Shown here one piece after another: positions 43,343 through 51,873 of a DNA stretch of 64,000 nt. The stretch comes from Paenibacillus vietnamensis (GTDB lineage Bacteria > Bacillota > Bacilli > Paenibacillales > Paenibacillaceae): the NCBI RefSeq assembly GCF_020169515.1, contig NZ_JAHMHW010000004.1, forward strand, positions 124,001 through 188,000, given 5' to 3'. A program made the position numbers and the translations under genes. Position 1 is the stretch's first letter. Each line of letters starts with the position of its first letter. The notes beneath the pieces were generated by a model that saw only the letters and a program-made list of their open reading frames with translations, did not search any database and was not told the origin of the DNA.

Positions 43343-43398
43343 ATTATACGTTGCGGAAAATGGCATTCTATAGGGGTTCTGGATTGAATCTATAGGGG
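43343..43398 (-). promoter_or_regulatory. AraC-type promoter of operon 1 (tandem TAGG boxes)
   Basis: On the plus strand: ATTATA (43343-43348, the leftward TATAAT), 18 bp, TCTATAGGGG (43367-43376), 12 bp, TCTATAGGGG (43389-43398). The proximal box occupies the -35 position, which has no good hexamer of its own. The same geometry recurs at 49240-49295 and 63351-63406. Confidence 0.82.
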
Positions 43399-43447
43399 AA
43401 ATGCGCCTCAAAAAGCCGGATTCGGTTGAAATTACCAATTTCAGGAC

Positions 43448-43476
43448 TTGAATTCCCTATGTATGCGTCCTAAAAT
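43448..43476 (+). promoter_or_regulatory. Promoter of the operon-1-linked AraC gene
   Basis: -35 TTGAAT (43448-43453), 17-bp spacer, -10 TAAAAT (43471-43476). Confidence 0.65.
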
Positions 43477-43478
43477 GT

Positions 43479-43494
43479 AAGAAAACGCTTGCAA
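43479..43494 (+). promoter_or_regulatory. Catabolite-responsive (cre) site
   Basis: AAGAAAACGCTTGCAA fits the cre consensus WTGNAANCGNWNNCAW with one mismatch (A for T at position 2). It overlaps the predicted transcription start of the AraC gene, so CcpA binding would repress it. Confidence 0.65.
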
Positions 43495-43527
43495 CACTTG
43501 GCTATTGATTGGAAGAGGGTGAGGAAT

Positions 43528-44436
43528 ATGATAGCGCGAACCCGTCTTTACAAAGGGGAACGGTTTTTCAAAGGAAAAGAAGATATTTATGTAAACCGCT
43601 GTACGGAAGCGTTTACAATTTGCGAGCATTCGCATGATTTTATCGAAGTGAGCTATGTAGCGCAAGGAAGCGGCTACCATTATATTGCGGATCAGATCAT
43701 CCCGGTTAAAAGCGGCGATCTGTTTATTATTCCGGCCGGAACCTCGCATGTGTTCAGGCCGTCGTCACCGAACCAGAGCGCCAAGCTCATCGTTTACAAC
43801 TGTCTGTTCCCGTACGCAACGTACGAGAAATGGAAGCTTCTGTTCTCCGGCGGTTCCAACATTGATCGCGTGCTGCACAACCAATTGAGCCCGGGCATTC
43901 CCTTCCTCCACGTCTTCGACAGGAATGACCGTCTGCTGCCCTTGATCACGACGATGCATAAAGAATTCCGGTCAAAGGATGAAGGGTACTTAACCATTCT
44001 GTCGGCGATCCTCATCCAGCTGCTTATGATGATTAACCGTCTCGGGTATGAGGAGGAATCGTCCGACGCGAACGGCGGCGGCAGCAAGCAATCTGAAATG
44101 CTCGACGACGCCATGTGTTATATTAAGCAGCATTACGCGGAAAACATTACGGTGAAGCAGCTTGCAGCCCATGCGTTTATGAGTGAAAGCCATTTTCAGC
44201 GCTCCTTCAAAAGGATGACCGGCATGACCTTTACTAAATACCTGCAGCAAACAAGAATTGAACAATGCTGCACCCTGCTCAAAACATCCGACCAATGCGT
44301 CAATTTCATCGCCAACCGGATCGGCTACAAGGACATGAAGTTTTTCTATACGCTGTTTCTAAAAAAAACCGGCATGACCCCGCAGCAATACCGAAAACAG
44401 CATCAAACGGCGGATTCTGCGGCGTATCCGGTGTGA
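43528..44436 (+). CDS. AraC family regulator, probable activator of the pectin operons
   Basis: 302 residues from the ATG at 43528 with GGGTGAGG upstream. N-terminal cupin sensor (ICEHSHDFIEVSYVAQGSGY, VKSGDLFIIPAGTSHVF) and a C-terminal AraC DNA-binding domain with two helix-turn-helix motifs (VKQLAAHAFMSESHFQRSFK, NFIANRIGYKDMKFFYTLFL). It is divergent from operon 1 and is the only regulator within the pectin region. It is therefore the best candidate to bind the paired TAGG boxes in front of all three operons. A cre site at its start suggests catabolite repression. Confidence 0.9.
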   Translation: MIARTRLYKGERFFKGKEDIYVNRCTEAFTICEHSHDFIEVSYVAQGSGYHYIADQIIPVKSGDLFIIPAGTSHVFRPSSPNQSAKLIVYNCLFPYATYEKWKLLFSGGSNIDRVLHNQLSPGIPFLHVFDRNDRLLPLITTMHKEFRSKDEGYLTILSAILIQLLMMINRLGYEEESSDANGGGSKQSEMLDDAMCYIKQHYAENITVKQLAAHAFMSESHFQRSFKRMTGMTFTKYLQQTRIEQCCTLLKTSDQCVNFIANRIGYKDMKFFYTLFLKKTGMTPQQYRKQHQTADSAAYPV

Positions 44437-44444
44437 ATGCAGAG

Positions 44445-44482
44445 ACAAAGGCTGCCGGACCTGCAGGTCCGGCACCTTTTGT
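44445..44482. terminator. Bidirectional terminator
   Basis: Stem GCCGGACCTG/CAGGTCCGGC (44454-44473) extended by ACAAAGG and CCTTTTGT, between the convergent AraC and sialidase-fold genes. Confidence 0.85.
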
Positions 44483-44508
44483 TCAAATATAAGAATTAAT
44501 AATGCGGA

Positions 44509-45591
44509 TTACAGTCCGGCAAAGCTATGTTTTTCCGCCCACTCCGCATCAACGGTGACGTATTTGATTGCCTTGCGCAAATAGGAGAACGCGATATGGA
44601 TCTTTCCGTCGCCGGTTGCAATAATCGAAGGATAGGAGTAACCGACCTCACGTTCCTTATACTCCAAATCAGCCGTTTGCACGTTGCGTATGATCGGCCA
44701 CGTCTTTCCGTCATCCTCCGAAATAGCCAGCGTAAGCGGCGTCCGGAGCGTTTTGCGGCGGAAGCCGTCCCCTTTCTTCACCCAGCGGAACTGGTCCCTT
44801 TCGATCGAAGCATTATTGAACACAAGCGCCAATCGGCCGTTCCCGAGCTCCGTCACCTGCATGGAGGAATTGTTGTTCGGCAGCGAGGTTTTCTCCGGAA
44901 CGGTCCAGCTTCTTCCGTTATCCGCAGATACGCTCGCATAGATCCGGTCCGCTTGGCGGCTGCGGTACAATGCCAGCAGCGTGCCGTCGGCCCGCTTGAC
45001 GATATTCATTTGAACGCGGTGCAGGCTTTCCGGCACTTCATGCTCTACCCATGTGCGCCCGCTGTCCGTGCTGATCTGAACGACGCTGTAATGTCCGCCC
45101 GACTTGCAGTAATAAACCGGGAGCACCCAATCCCCGTTTTGCGCAACGACGATCGGATGGCGAAGAAAAATGCCCGGACCGTCAAACAAAATTTCCGGAG
45201 TCCCCCAGGTTTGTCCCCGATCCTCCGAAATGCGGCGGACGATCCTGGACGTTTTTTGATCATGCGGCTCATTGGACGTATGAAGCAGCCATACTCTCGC
45301 GCTGCCGGGCTCCTGAAACAGAACGGGGTTTTGCTCGGAACGCTCCGGGTCTTCGGCAAGCTGAACCGGCTCGGACCATCGGTCCGATCCCGCCGGCAGC
45401 CTCGACATCAAAATATTCGTATCCGGATTTCCTTCGCCGCTTCCGGAAAACCAAACGCATAATAAATCTCCGTTGTCCAGTGCAAGCAAATTCGCCGAAT
45501 GGCTGTCCTGCTCATATTTAATCGGGATATATCCTTCCAATACCTCCGAATCATTTTCCGATACGGCTATTTTCCCATTAAATCGTTCCAT
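44509..45591 (-). CDS. Sialidase-fold (BNR/Asp-box) glycosidase, intracellular
   Basis: 360 residues from the ATG at 45591 (AAAGGAG upstream); no signal peptide. Four Asp-box motifs S-x-D-x-G-x-[TS]-W are visible: SEDRGQTW, STDSGRTW, SADNGRSW and SEDDGKTW, giving a six-bladed propeller like GH33 sialidases and related families. Members cleave sialic acid or other ulosonic acids such as Kdn, Kdo or Dha; some are lyases. Exact activity is unknown. Last gene of operon 2, 148 bp after the GH78 gene, with the structured repeat between them. Confidence 0.85.
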   Translation of the reverse strand: MERFNGKIAVSENDSEVLEGYIPIKYEQDSHSANLLALDNGDLLCVWFSGSGEGNPDTNILMSRLPAGSDRWSEPVQLAEDPERSEQNPVLFQEPGSARVWLLHTSNEPHDQKTSRIVRRISEDRGQTWGTPEILFDGPGIFLRHPIVVAQNGDWVLPVYYCKSGGHYSVVQISTDSGRTWVEHEVPESLHRVQMNIVKRADGTLLALYRSRQADRIYASVSADNGRSWTVPEKTSLPNNNSSMQVTELGNGRLALVFNNASIERDQFRWVKKGDGFRRKTLRTPLTLAISEDDGKTWPIIRNVQTADLEYKEREVGYSYPSIIATGDGKIHIAFSYLRKAIKYVTVDAEWAEKHSFAGL

Positions 45592-45628
45592 TAAATCCCA
45601 CTCTCCTTTATGTGCACACCGAATTCGG

Positions 45629-45726
45629 CAAGCGTAAACGGCTGTGCCGTCCTCTGGCGGTAAAAGCTCGTTTCGCGATGAAATAGAAGTCATTTATGAG
45701 CTCAAGCTTATAAATTCTTATATTTC
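45629..45726 (-). repeat. Dispersed structured repeat, copy 2
   Basis: 98 bp, same orientation relative to the downstream gene as copy 1. Shared blocks CAAGCGTAAACGGCTG (45629-45644) and AAAAGCTCGTTTCGCG. The first hairpin is kept through G-U pairs (GCCGTC/GGCGGT). Outer arms are GAAATAGAAG (45680-45689) and CTTATATTTC (45717-45726). The inner hairpin ATTTATGAGCT/AGCTTATAAAT (45692-45715) is unlike copy 1 in sequence but equally paired. Confidence 0.8.
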
Positions 45727-45738
45727 GAAATATTCCAT

Positions 45739-48360
45739 TCACAATCGGACCTCAAAATCATAAGCCCCGGAGCCGATTTCAAGCGGGCTCTCAGCCCCCG
45801 GGAGCTGAACGGCAGCTGTCGTATTGACAGGAATACGGACCTGCAGCCGGAAGCTTCCCTCATGAATTTCCCATGCGGATACAATCGTTCCGTACATGGA
45901 ATTGTATTCGGCATACACGCGGGTCAAGCCGCCTCCGGGCCTCGGGGCAATCCGGATATGCTTGAAGCCGGGCTGCAGCGGATCGGCATCAATGCCGGCC
46001 ATATAGCGGTACAGCCATTCACCGACTGCGCCGAACGCAAAATGATTAAACGAATTCATCCGTTCCGCCTTATGAAAGCCATGTTCCTTCGACCAGCCGT
46101 CCCAGCGCTCCCACATGGTGGTCGCCCCATTCTTGATCTGATGAAACCAGGACGGAAACGATTCCTGCATGAGCAATTCGTAAGCCGTATCGGTATAACC
46201 GAAATCGGATAAGGCAGGCAGCAAATGCGGAATGCCGATAAAGCCTGCCGTCACATGGTTGTCCGCAGCCTTCACTTCTTGGGCAAGATGGCCGGCCGCC
46301 AGCCTGGCTGCAGGCTCCGGTAACAGTCCCATTGACAGCGGCAAGGCATAGGCCGTTTGTGTTCCGCCCGTCAGCCTTCCGTCCGAGTCTATAAACTTGG
46401 CGGCGAAGGCATCTTTAATATTTTGTGCCCGTTCCCTGTATTTTCGCGCATCCTCCTCCCGTCCGAGCACATCGGCAATCCGGGCCATCAGACCGGTGCT
46501 GTAGGCAAAGAAGGCGTTCGAGATCAGCTCCTTCGACGTATCGGCATGGATCGAAAGCCAGTCGCCGTAATTGCCGGTCCGGGCTCCAGGAATGAGATGC
46601 CGCTCGCTGATGCCCTCCAGATAACCCATATAAGTCACCATGGAATCGTAGCTTTGCTCCAAAATATCCTTATCCCCATAAACCGTATAGATCGTCCATG
46701 GGATGATGACGCCGGCATCGGCCCAGCCCGCGCTGTAAGGGCGCGTCCATTCTTCACCTTTCCGCTTGTTCACCTTCCGCTCATGATACCCGCAGCCTGG
46801 CGCCACGTCCGGAAACGACCCGCTGTCCAGCTGAGCGGCGTTCATATCGGCCGCATATTTGGCGAAGAAACGGGCCGTCTCCATGTTAAAGGTCGACGTG
46901 CGGCAAAATACCTGTGCATCGCCGGTCCATCCCAGCCTCTCGTCCCGCTGCGGACAATCTATAGGCACGCTCAAAAAATTGCCGCGCTGCCCCCAGATAA
47001 TGTTGCTCTGCAGCCGATTGAGGAGAGGATGGGACGTTTCCAGCTTGCCGGTGGCCGGGCAATCCGTATGGATGACGATGCCGGTCAATGTATCTTGGTC
47101 CGGCTCGCCGGGCAATCCGGACACCTCGACATACCGGAAGCCGTGAAAGGTGAAGCACGGCTCGTAAATTTCCGTACCTTCGCCTTTTGCGATGAAGTAG
47201 TCGGTAGGCACCGCTGTCCGGAGATTCGTTTTATAGAGCTTTCCGTCATCGTTCAGCATCTCCGCATGATCCAGCGAAATCCGCATACCGCTCTTGGCGT
47301 TCACCTTTAGCCTGACTCGTCCTGCCATGTTTTGGCCAAAATCGAACAGATAGGACCCGGCATCGGTCCTGCTTACGGCTGCCGGCCGAATTTCGGAGAC
47401 CGCCCTTACCGGCGGATCGGCCTGTGCAACCAGCTTTCCTCCATAGCGGTCTCCCCGGTAAGGCAGCTCGATCGGCCTCTTCCAGCTTGAATCGTCGCAG
47501 CCCGGCTCAAGCCAGCCTTCCGGTTCTTTGCGGGAGTCATAGGCTTCGCCCCGATAAATTTCCGAGTAGCCGTACGCTCCTTCCGACGTCCTCCATGTTT
47601 CGTCCGTCACAATCGTTTCTGTGGACCCGTCCTCGTATTCGAGCCGCAGCTGCACGAGCAAATAAGGGCAATACCCGTATACCCGCTTGCCGACCATCGC
47701 CAGCTTGCCGCAATACCAGCCCGTTCCGAGGAGCGCGCCTATAACCGATTGCCCGGCTGAGCCGAAGCGGCTTGTGACATCATAGGTTTGATACTGAATC
47801 CGCTTCTTATAATCGGTCCAGCCCGGAGCAAATTCGTGATCGCTTACCCTGCGGCCGCCAATAAACAGCCGGTATAAGCCAAGGGCCGTTGCATGAACGA
47901 CGGCTTGCTTGACGGGCTTTCTTATCTTGATCTCTTTACGCAAATAGACGACAGGACGGTATTCATCGGAATGAGGCACCTCCATCCCGATCCATTTTGC
48001 CTGCCAATCGTCCTGTTGCAGCGGGCCCATGGACCATGAGGACATCCGACTCCATTCGGAGGGAGCATCCCGCTTATCCCATACGCGCACCTTCCAATAA
48101 TAGTGCTTGCCGGATTCGAGCGGTTTTCCGGCATAATGAACATGCACGGATTGGCCCGACTCGATACGCCCGCTGTCCCACATGTCTCCTTCATCCTGTT
48201 CCAGCACGTGCGGGCTTGCAGAAACAAGGACCCTGTATGAGGTTTGAAGCTGTCCGCGCTCCTCCGATTCAAGCATCCAGCTTAGCCGGGGACGGCGTGT
48301 ATCAAGCCCGAGCGGAGCATCCGTATATTCCGTCAGCAAGCGGCCGATGTTAATCGTCAT
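45739..48360 (-). CDS. GH78 alpha-L-rhamnosidase (second paralogue)
   Basis: 873 residues, full length, no signal peptide. Same layout as the operon 1 enzyme: TEYTDAPLGLDTRRPRLSWM at the N-terminus, FAPGWTDYKKRIQYQTYDV, then the barrel motif DCPQRDERLGWTGDAQ and MNSFNHFAFGAVGEWLYRYM. Hydrolyses terminal alpha-L-rhamnose. Its ATG overlaps the 3' end of the broken GH28 gene, so initiation may have depended on coupling; the local ribosome site is weak (CGGGGCAGC). The two GH78 copies probably attack different linkages. Confidence 0.94.
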   Translation of the reverse strand: MTINIGRLLTEYTDAPLGLDTRRPRLSWMLESEERGQLQTSYRVLVSASPHVLEQDEGDMWDSGRIESGQSVHVHYAGKPLESGKHYYWKVRVWDKRDAPSEWSRMSSWSMGPLQQDDWQAKWIGMEVPHSDEYRPVVYLRKEIKIRKPVKQAVVHATALGLYRLFIGGRRVSDHEFAPGWTDYKKRIQYQTYDVTSRFGSAGQSVIGALLGTGWYCGKLAMVGKRVYGYCPYLLVQLRLEYEDGSTETIVTDETWRTSEGAYGYSEIYRGEAYDSRKEPEGWLEPGCDDSSWKRPIELPYRGDRYGGKLVAQADPPVRAVSEIRPAAVSRTDAGSYLFDFGQNMAGRVRLKVNAKSGMRISLDHAEMLNDDGKLYKTNLRTAVPTDYFIAKGEGTEIYEPCFTFHGFRYVEVSGLPGEPDQDTLTGIVIHTDCPATGKLETSHPLLNRLQSNIIWGQRGNFLSVPIDCPQRDERLGWTGDAQVFCRTSTFNMETARFFAKYAADMNAAQLDSGSFPDVAPGCGYHERKVNKRKGEEWTRPYSAGWADAGVIIPWTIYTVYGDKDILEQSYDSMVTYMGYLEGISERHLIPGARTGNYGDWLSIHADTSKELISNAFFAYSTGLMARIADVLGREEDARKYRERAQNIKDAFAAKFIDSDGRLTGGTQTAYALPLSMGLLPEPAARLAAGHLAQEVKAADNHVTAGFIGIPHLLPALSDFGYTDTAYELLMQESFPSWFHQIKNGATTMWERWDGWSKEHGFHKAERMNSFNHFAFGAVGEWLYRYMAGIDADPLQPGFKHIRIAPRPGGGLTRVYAEYNSMYGTIVSAWEIHEGSFRLQVRIPVNTTAAVQLPGAESPLEIGSGAYDFEVRL

Positions 48361-49139
48361 TGCTGCCCCGAGCTTCTTCCGGAGTTATTCGAATTTGCGA
48401 TGCGTCCGTTTCCTGAGCGCAAGCCACTTCGTACGTTTCTCCCGCAATGCCGCGAATCTCGATGCCGGACGTGCTCGATCAGAAAATCGCGGAAGATCGG
48501 CGACTTCTCGGACACCTGCTCGGCTGCCGGCTGGTCGGAGCCTCCATGGCTGTAGAACATGCTGAACGTGATCGCAGCCTTTGGAATGCCGGTCATCCGG
48601 ATGTTGCGGATCCGGATTTTCTCCACCACGCCTCCTCGTCCTCTTGCGCTTTTGAAGCGGAGGCCCAAATCGGTACCAATGAATAAACAGTCCGAAATGC
48701 TGACATTCCGCACGCCTCCGGACATTTCGCTGCCGATGACGAAGCCGCCGTGCTCGTGATAAACGACGCAACCCCGGATGCTGATATCCTGGCACGGAAC
48801 GCCCAGGTCCCGCCCGTCCGCATCCTTGCCGGATTTGATGCAAATCGCGTCGTCACCCACATCGAACTGCGAATCGGATACTTCTACATAACGGCAGGAA
48901 TCCAGATCGAGCCCAGCACCGTTTTGCGAATACCAGGGATTGCCCGGAGGAATATGGACCGTTCCTCCGCCTTCGGAAGAACAGGTTTCGATCGCGAGGT
49001 TAACCCCTTCGGTATTCATCGTAAAACCGTCGCCGATTGCGCCGAAATCGACAATTGAATATTGCTTCTCCGGAAATATTGGCGTTTCCGGCGTTTGCTG
49101 CGTCTGCGGGCCGAGCCCGAATGCACCTGTTCGGTTCAA
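48350..49139 (-). pseudogene. GH28 polygalacturonase remnant (deletions and frameshift)
   Basis: From a TTG at 49139 (AAGGAGG upstream) the frame gives a normal GH28 N-terminus (YSIVDFGAIGDG, EGGGTVHIPPG), then jumps directly to NPWYSQNGAGLDLDSC, which in intact enzymes lies about 150 residues later. The middle part is good (VGDDAICIKSGKD, HGGFVIGSEMSGGVRN, LRFKSARGRGGVVE). Near 48460 the frame shifts: GIEIRGIAGETYEVACAQ continues in another frame to a stop at 48350, with further residues missing. One catalytic Asp is lost (NGDG became NGAG). It should be inactive. First gene of operon 2. Confidence 0.82.
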
Positions 49140-49239
49140 CGCGGTTCCTCCTTCTCCCGGCTTTCTGGAGCTCGCCGGATTCCACCCTCTAACTCGTATT
49201 GATTGCAGGAGATCGTCCTGATTCCTCCTGTTATAATTC

Positions 49240-49295
49240 ATTATAACGTGAGGAAAAAAGCGGGTTTTAGGCGGAATCCGCCGTATCTATAGGGA
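49240..49295 (-). promoter_or_regulatory. AraC-type promoter of operon 2 (tandem TAGG boxes)
   Basis: Plus strand: ATTATA (49240-49245, leftward TATAAT), 18 bp, GTTTTAGGCG (49264-49273), 12 bp, TCTATAGGGA (49286-49295). Same geometry as the operon 1 and 3 promoters, with a weaker proximal box. Confidence 0.75.
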
Positions 49296-49320
49296 TATCC
49301 TGCACTGCTGCGCACAAACG

Positions 49321-49353
49321 GAAAAGCCGGCCGCACAATGCGGCCGGCTTTTC
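49321..49353 (-). terminator. Terminator of operon 3
   Basis: Stem GAAAAGCCGGCCGC (49321-49334) and GCGGCCGGCTTTTC (49340-49353), T run on the leftward strand. It marks the end of the eight-gene operon. Confidence 0.92.
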
Positions 49354-49362
49354 ATAACGGAA

Positions 49363-50880
49363 TTAAGTCTGAAACACGCTCCGAAGATTTTGGCCGGCAT
49401 TCGTCTCCGCGGAGGCGAGATGAAGAAGGGCGAGCGCGGCCGGATCATTAATCAGCACTTTGCCCCCTGTCTCAAATCGTCCCTTACGGTAACGGGAAGC
49501 CAGCAATTGCTTTGCCGCCTGAGCAGCCATACCGATATAGGCATCCCTGTCCGTTGCCTTGTACAGCTCAATCATACCGAAAATGATCCGGTGATCGGCA
49601 GTTTCAGGGAAGGTGTCCGGCATCCTTACTCCGCCGCTTCCTCCGTCCGGCTCGCCGATATCTCCAAGGCCGAGACCGGCCGCGATATTTTTGGCCATCG
49701 ACCAAAGAAACGGATTTCCTGACAGCCGGTAACCCATCGCGTACATCCAGAAAAACTCCGGACCTGCCGGAATGGCCTTAAAGACCGTACCTTTCCGGCC
49801 AAAATATCCCTTCCGGTCCAAGGTCAGGCCCTCCAGGCTCCATCCGTCGGTCAGCATCGGAATGAAGCTGTTGTCTTCGCTGCGGTAAGCGGCCCGTCCC
49901 CAGGCGGCCATTTCCCCGCAGGACCATTCCAGGAATGCTCTGCCCTTGTCGCCCAGCGCTTCCCCGATTGCAAGCTGGCACCGCTGAACGGAGGGACGCG
50001 GTTTAAACAGAGTGCCCTCGTATACCAGATGTCCTTCCGGAATTAACGGAGCCAGCTGATACTGCGCCCGATCGCCGCGGACCGCCGGGCCGTCGCACCA
50101 TGCGGAGGACGATTGGCTGAACTGGTAGCCGCTGATTCCGACGCCGCTTCGGCGCGTCTGTATATACCGCTCCGCCAGCCGCATCGCCCAATCGAGCGGA
50201 GCGGCCTCTCCCGCCAATTTCGCGAGCATGGACGCGCTGTAATAAAGATCGCTGCCCGCATTGACGAACGTAAGGCCCCTGCCCCAGAAAAAAATGTCCC
50301 CGCCTTCAAATTCGTTAGCCCACAGCGCACCGCTCGGCGAATCGTAAGGGCCGTGACGGTTAAAGTCCAGATTGGTCCAGTCGATAATATGGGCGTTCCA
50401 AACTGCCTCGATGTAGCGTTTGGTGCCGGCAGGATCGGCGTTCCACATCAGCTCGTAATCCGGGTAATGGCATTTGAGCTCATGCACGAGCGCTTTATCG
50501 GCGGCGAAAACCGGTCGCTGCGCTTCCAGATCGAATGAGGTATGGCCGCCCCAGTAAATAAGGCCGTTCCGGTCGGTATGCTCCTTCAGCATATACCGGC
50601 AGACGTTTTCCGCCGCGTCCCTGTACCCGGTCTTTCCGGTTAAGACGGTTAAGGCGTCAAGCGTCCGAAACCAGTTTTGCTGGCTGGCCGGACTGGATAA
50701 CATGGCCGTTTGGTCGACATGGTCATAATCATGGCGTACAGGCTTCCCGCTGTCCGCATCCAGCGCATTGACGAACAACGGTGTCCCGCCGGTACGATCC
50801 GCCGCACGCTCCAGCACATAATCCGTATGATTGATTGCAGCCTCCATCAGTTGTTCCGCGGACCCGCTTGCTCTTGACAT
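49363..50880 (-). CDS. Pectate-lyase-like (alpha/alpha)-barrel protein (PL2-like)
   Basis: 505 residues, no signal peptide. Helix-rich sequence with RNGLIYWGGHTSFDLEAQRP, ELKCHYPDYELMW, NLDFNRHGPYDSP, GLTFVNAGSDLYYSASML and LDRKGYFGRKGTVFKAI. From memory these resemble family PL2 exopolygalacturonate lyases, which act inside the cell on pectic oligomers by beta-elimination. The family call is not certain and could be another (alpha/alpha)-barrel lyase or hydrolase. Last gene of operon 3, 40 bp after the pectinesterase. Confidence 0.62.
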   Translation of the reverse strand: MSRASGSAEQLMEAAINHTDYVLERAADRTGGTPLFVNALDADSGKPVRHDYDHVDQTAMLSSPASQQNWFRTLDALTVLTGKTGYRDAAENVCRYMLKEHTDRNGLIYWGGHTSFDLEAQRPVFAADKALVHELKCHYPDYELMWNADPAGTKRYIEAVWNAHIIDWTNLDFNRHGPYDSPSGALWANEFEGGDIFFWGRGLTFVNAGSDLYYSASMLAKLAGEAAPLDWAMRLAERYIQTRRSGVGISGYQFSQSSSAWCDGPAVRGDRAQYQLAPLIPEGHLVYEGTLFKPRPSVQRCQLAIGEALGDKGRAFLEWSCGEMAAWGRAAYRSEDNSFIPMLTDGWSLEGLTLDRKGYFGRKGTVFKAIPAGPEFFWMYAMGYRLSGNPFLWSMAKNIAAGLGLGDIGEPDGGSGGVRMPDTFPETADHRIIFGMIELYKATDRDAYIGMAAQAAKQLLASRYRKGRFETGGKVLINDPAALALLHLASAETNAGQNLRSVFQT

Positions 50881-50920
50881 TCGCTGCCTCCCCCTTTGTC
50901 CCGCGTCTGTAACGTAATCG

Positions 50921-51841
50921 CTATACGTTTGCGGTCATGGCCGACGCCGGATCCCAGCCGTCGCTTCCCCTCAGCGCGGCAGCCTTTATGCCTCCGGCTT
51001 CCGGCTTGCCGAGCCGCTTGGCCCACGGAGCCCGTTCTGCCGGCCGCGCACCGGGCCCTCTGCTGCCGTATTCCGCAAACGTGGCCGTTCTCTCCCGTTC
51101 CGGGTCCCGCCAATTATCCCATCCTGCAGGCCGGATATGGCTGTCCATCCACGAATCGATGAACACAACCTTGGCATAAGGCTTCCACGGCCTGCCGAGA
51201 GAAACGCTATGCTCGGGTGCAGCGCCGGTCAATTTGCAGTTTAGAAACACATAACCGTAACGCTGCTCCTCCGTCGTGGAAGCCGCCGTTACATAACCGT
51301 TATGTCTCCGGATACTGTGCAGCTCGCAACCCTCGAACACGGCCGTCGCCGAACCGAAAATGAAATCCACCGTGCCTTCGATGTAACAGTTCTCGTAATA
51401 CTGGCGTCCTTGCCCCGGCGTGTACAACGTATCCTGATTTCCGCGAATGCACACGTCGCGGAAGACGGCTCTGTCGCCGGAGACGGCAAGCGCCACCGCT
51501 TGCCCTTTATACAAGCCCGACTGGTTGGAAAATGTAAGCCGCTCCGCGTAGAAGTCATCGGCGTATACAAACGTGCTTGCAGACTTGTCGTTGCCAATCT
51601 TTTGACCGTCCGGTCCGAGCATGTTGGCATAATCGGAGGACACAAGCACGGTGCCCTCCCGGCTTTCGCCGATGAAGCTGATTAATTTCCTGCTTTCCGG
51701 AACGACGATTTTTTCTTCATAAATCCCTTTGCGGATTTCAATGACGGTCCTCTCGTCCGAATGCTCCGGAGCCGCCATTACCGCCTCCTGCACGGTCCGG
51801 AAGTCGCCGCCTCCGCGACAATCCACAACAATCCTTGCCAA
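50921..51841 (-). CDS. CE8 pectinesterase, apparently cytoplasmic
   Basis: 306 residues from a TTG start (AAGGGG upstream). Right-handed beta-helix with the CE8 active site: GNQDTL region, Asp159 in GTVDFIFG, Asp229 in FIDSWMD and the GRPW motif (SLGRPWKPYAK). It removes methyl esters from homogalacturonan. Most CE8 enzymes are secreted; this one begins directly with the domain (MARIVVDCRGGGDF) and has no signal peptide, so it would de-esterify imported oligomers. Sits in operon 3 before the lyase-like gene. Confidence 0.92.
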   Translation of the reverse strand: MARIVVDCRGGGDFRTVQEAVMAAPEHSDERTVIEIRKGIYEEKIVVPESRKLISFIGESREGTVLVSSDYANMLGPDGQKIGNDKSASTFVYADDFYAERLTFSNQSGLYKGQAVALAVSGDRAVFRDVCIRGNQDTLYTPGQGRQYYENCYIEGTVDFIFGSATAVFEGCELHSIRRHNGYVTAASTTEEQRYGYVFLNCKLTGAAPEHSVSLGRPWKPYAKVVFIDSWMDSHIRPAGWDNWRDPERERTATFAEYGSRGPGARPAERAPWAKRLGKPEAGGIKAAALRGSDGWDPASAMTANV

Positions 51842-51873
51842 CGTGATCGTCCCCTTCCCATACAGATTAATAA

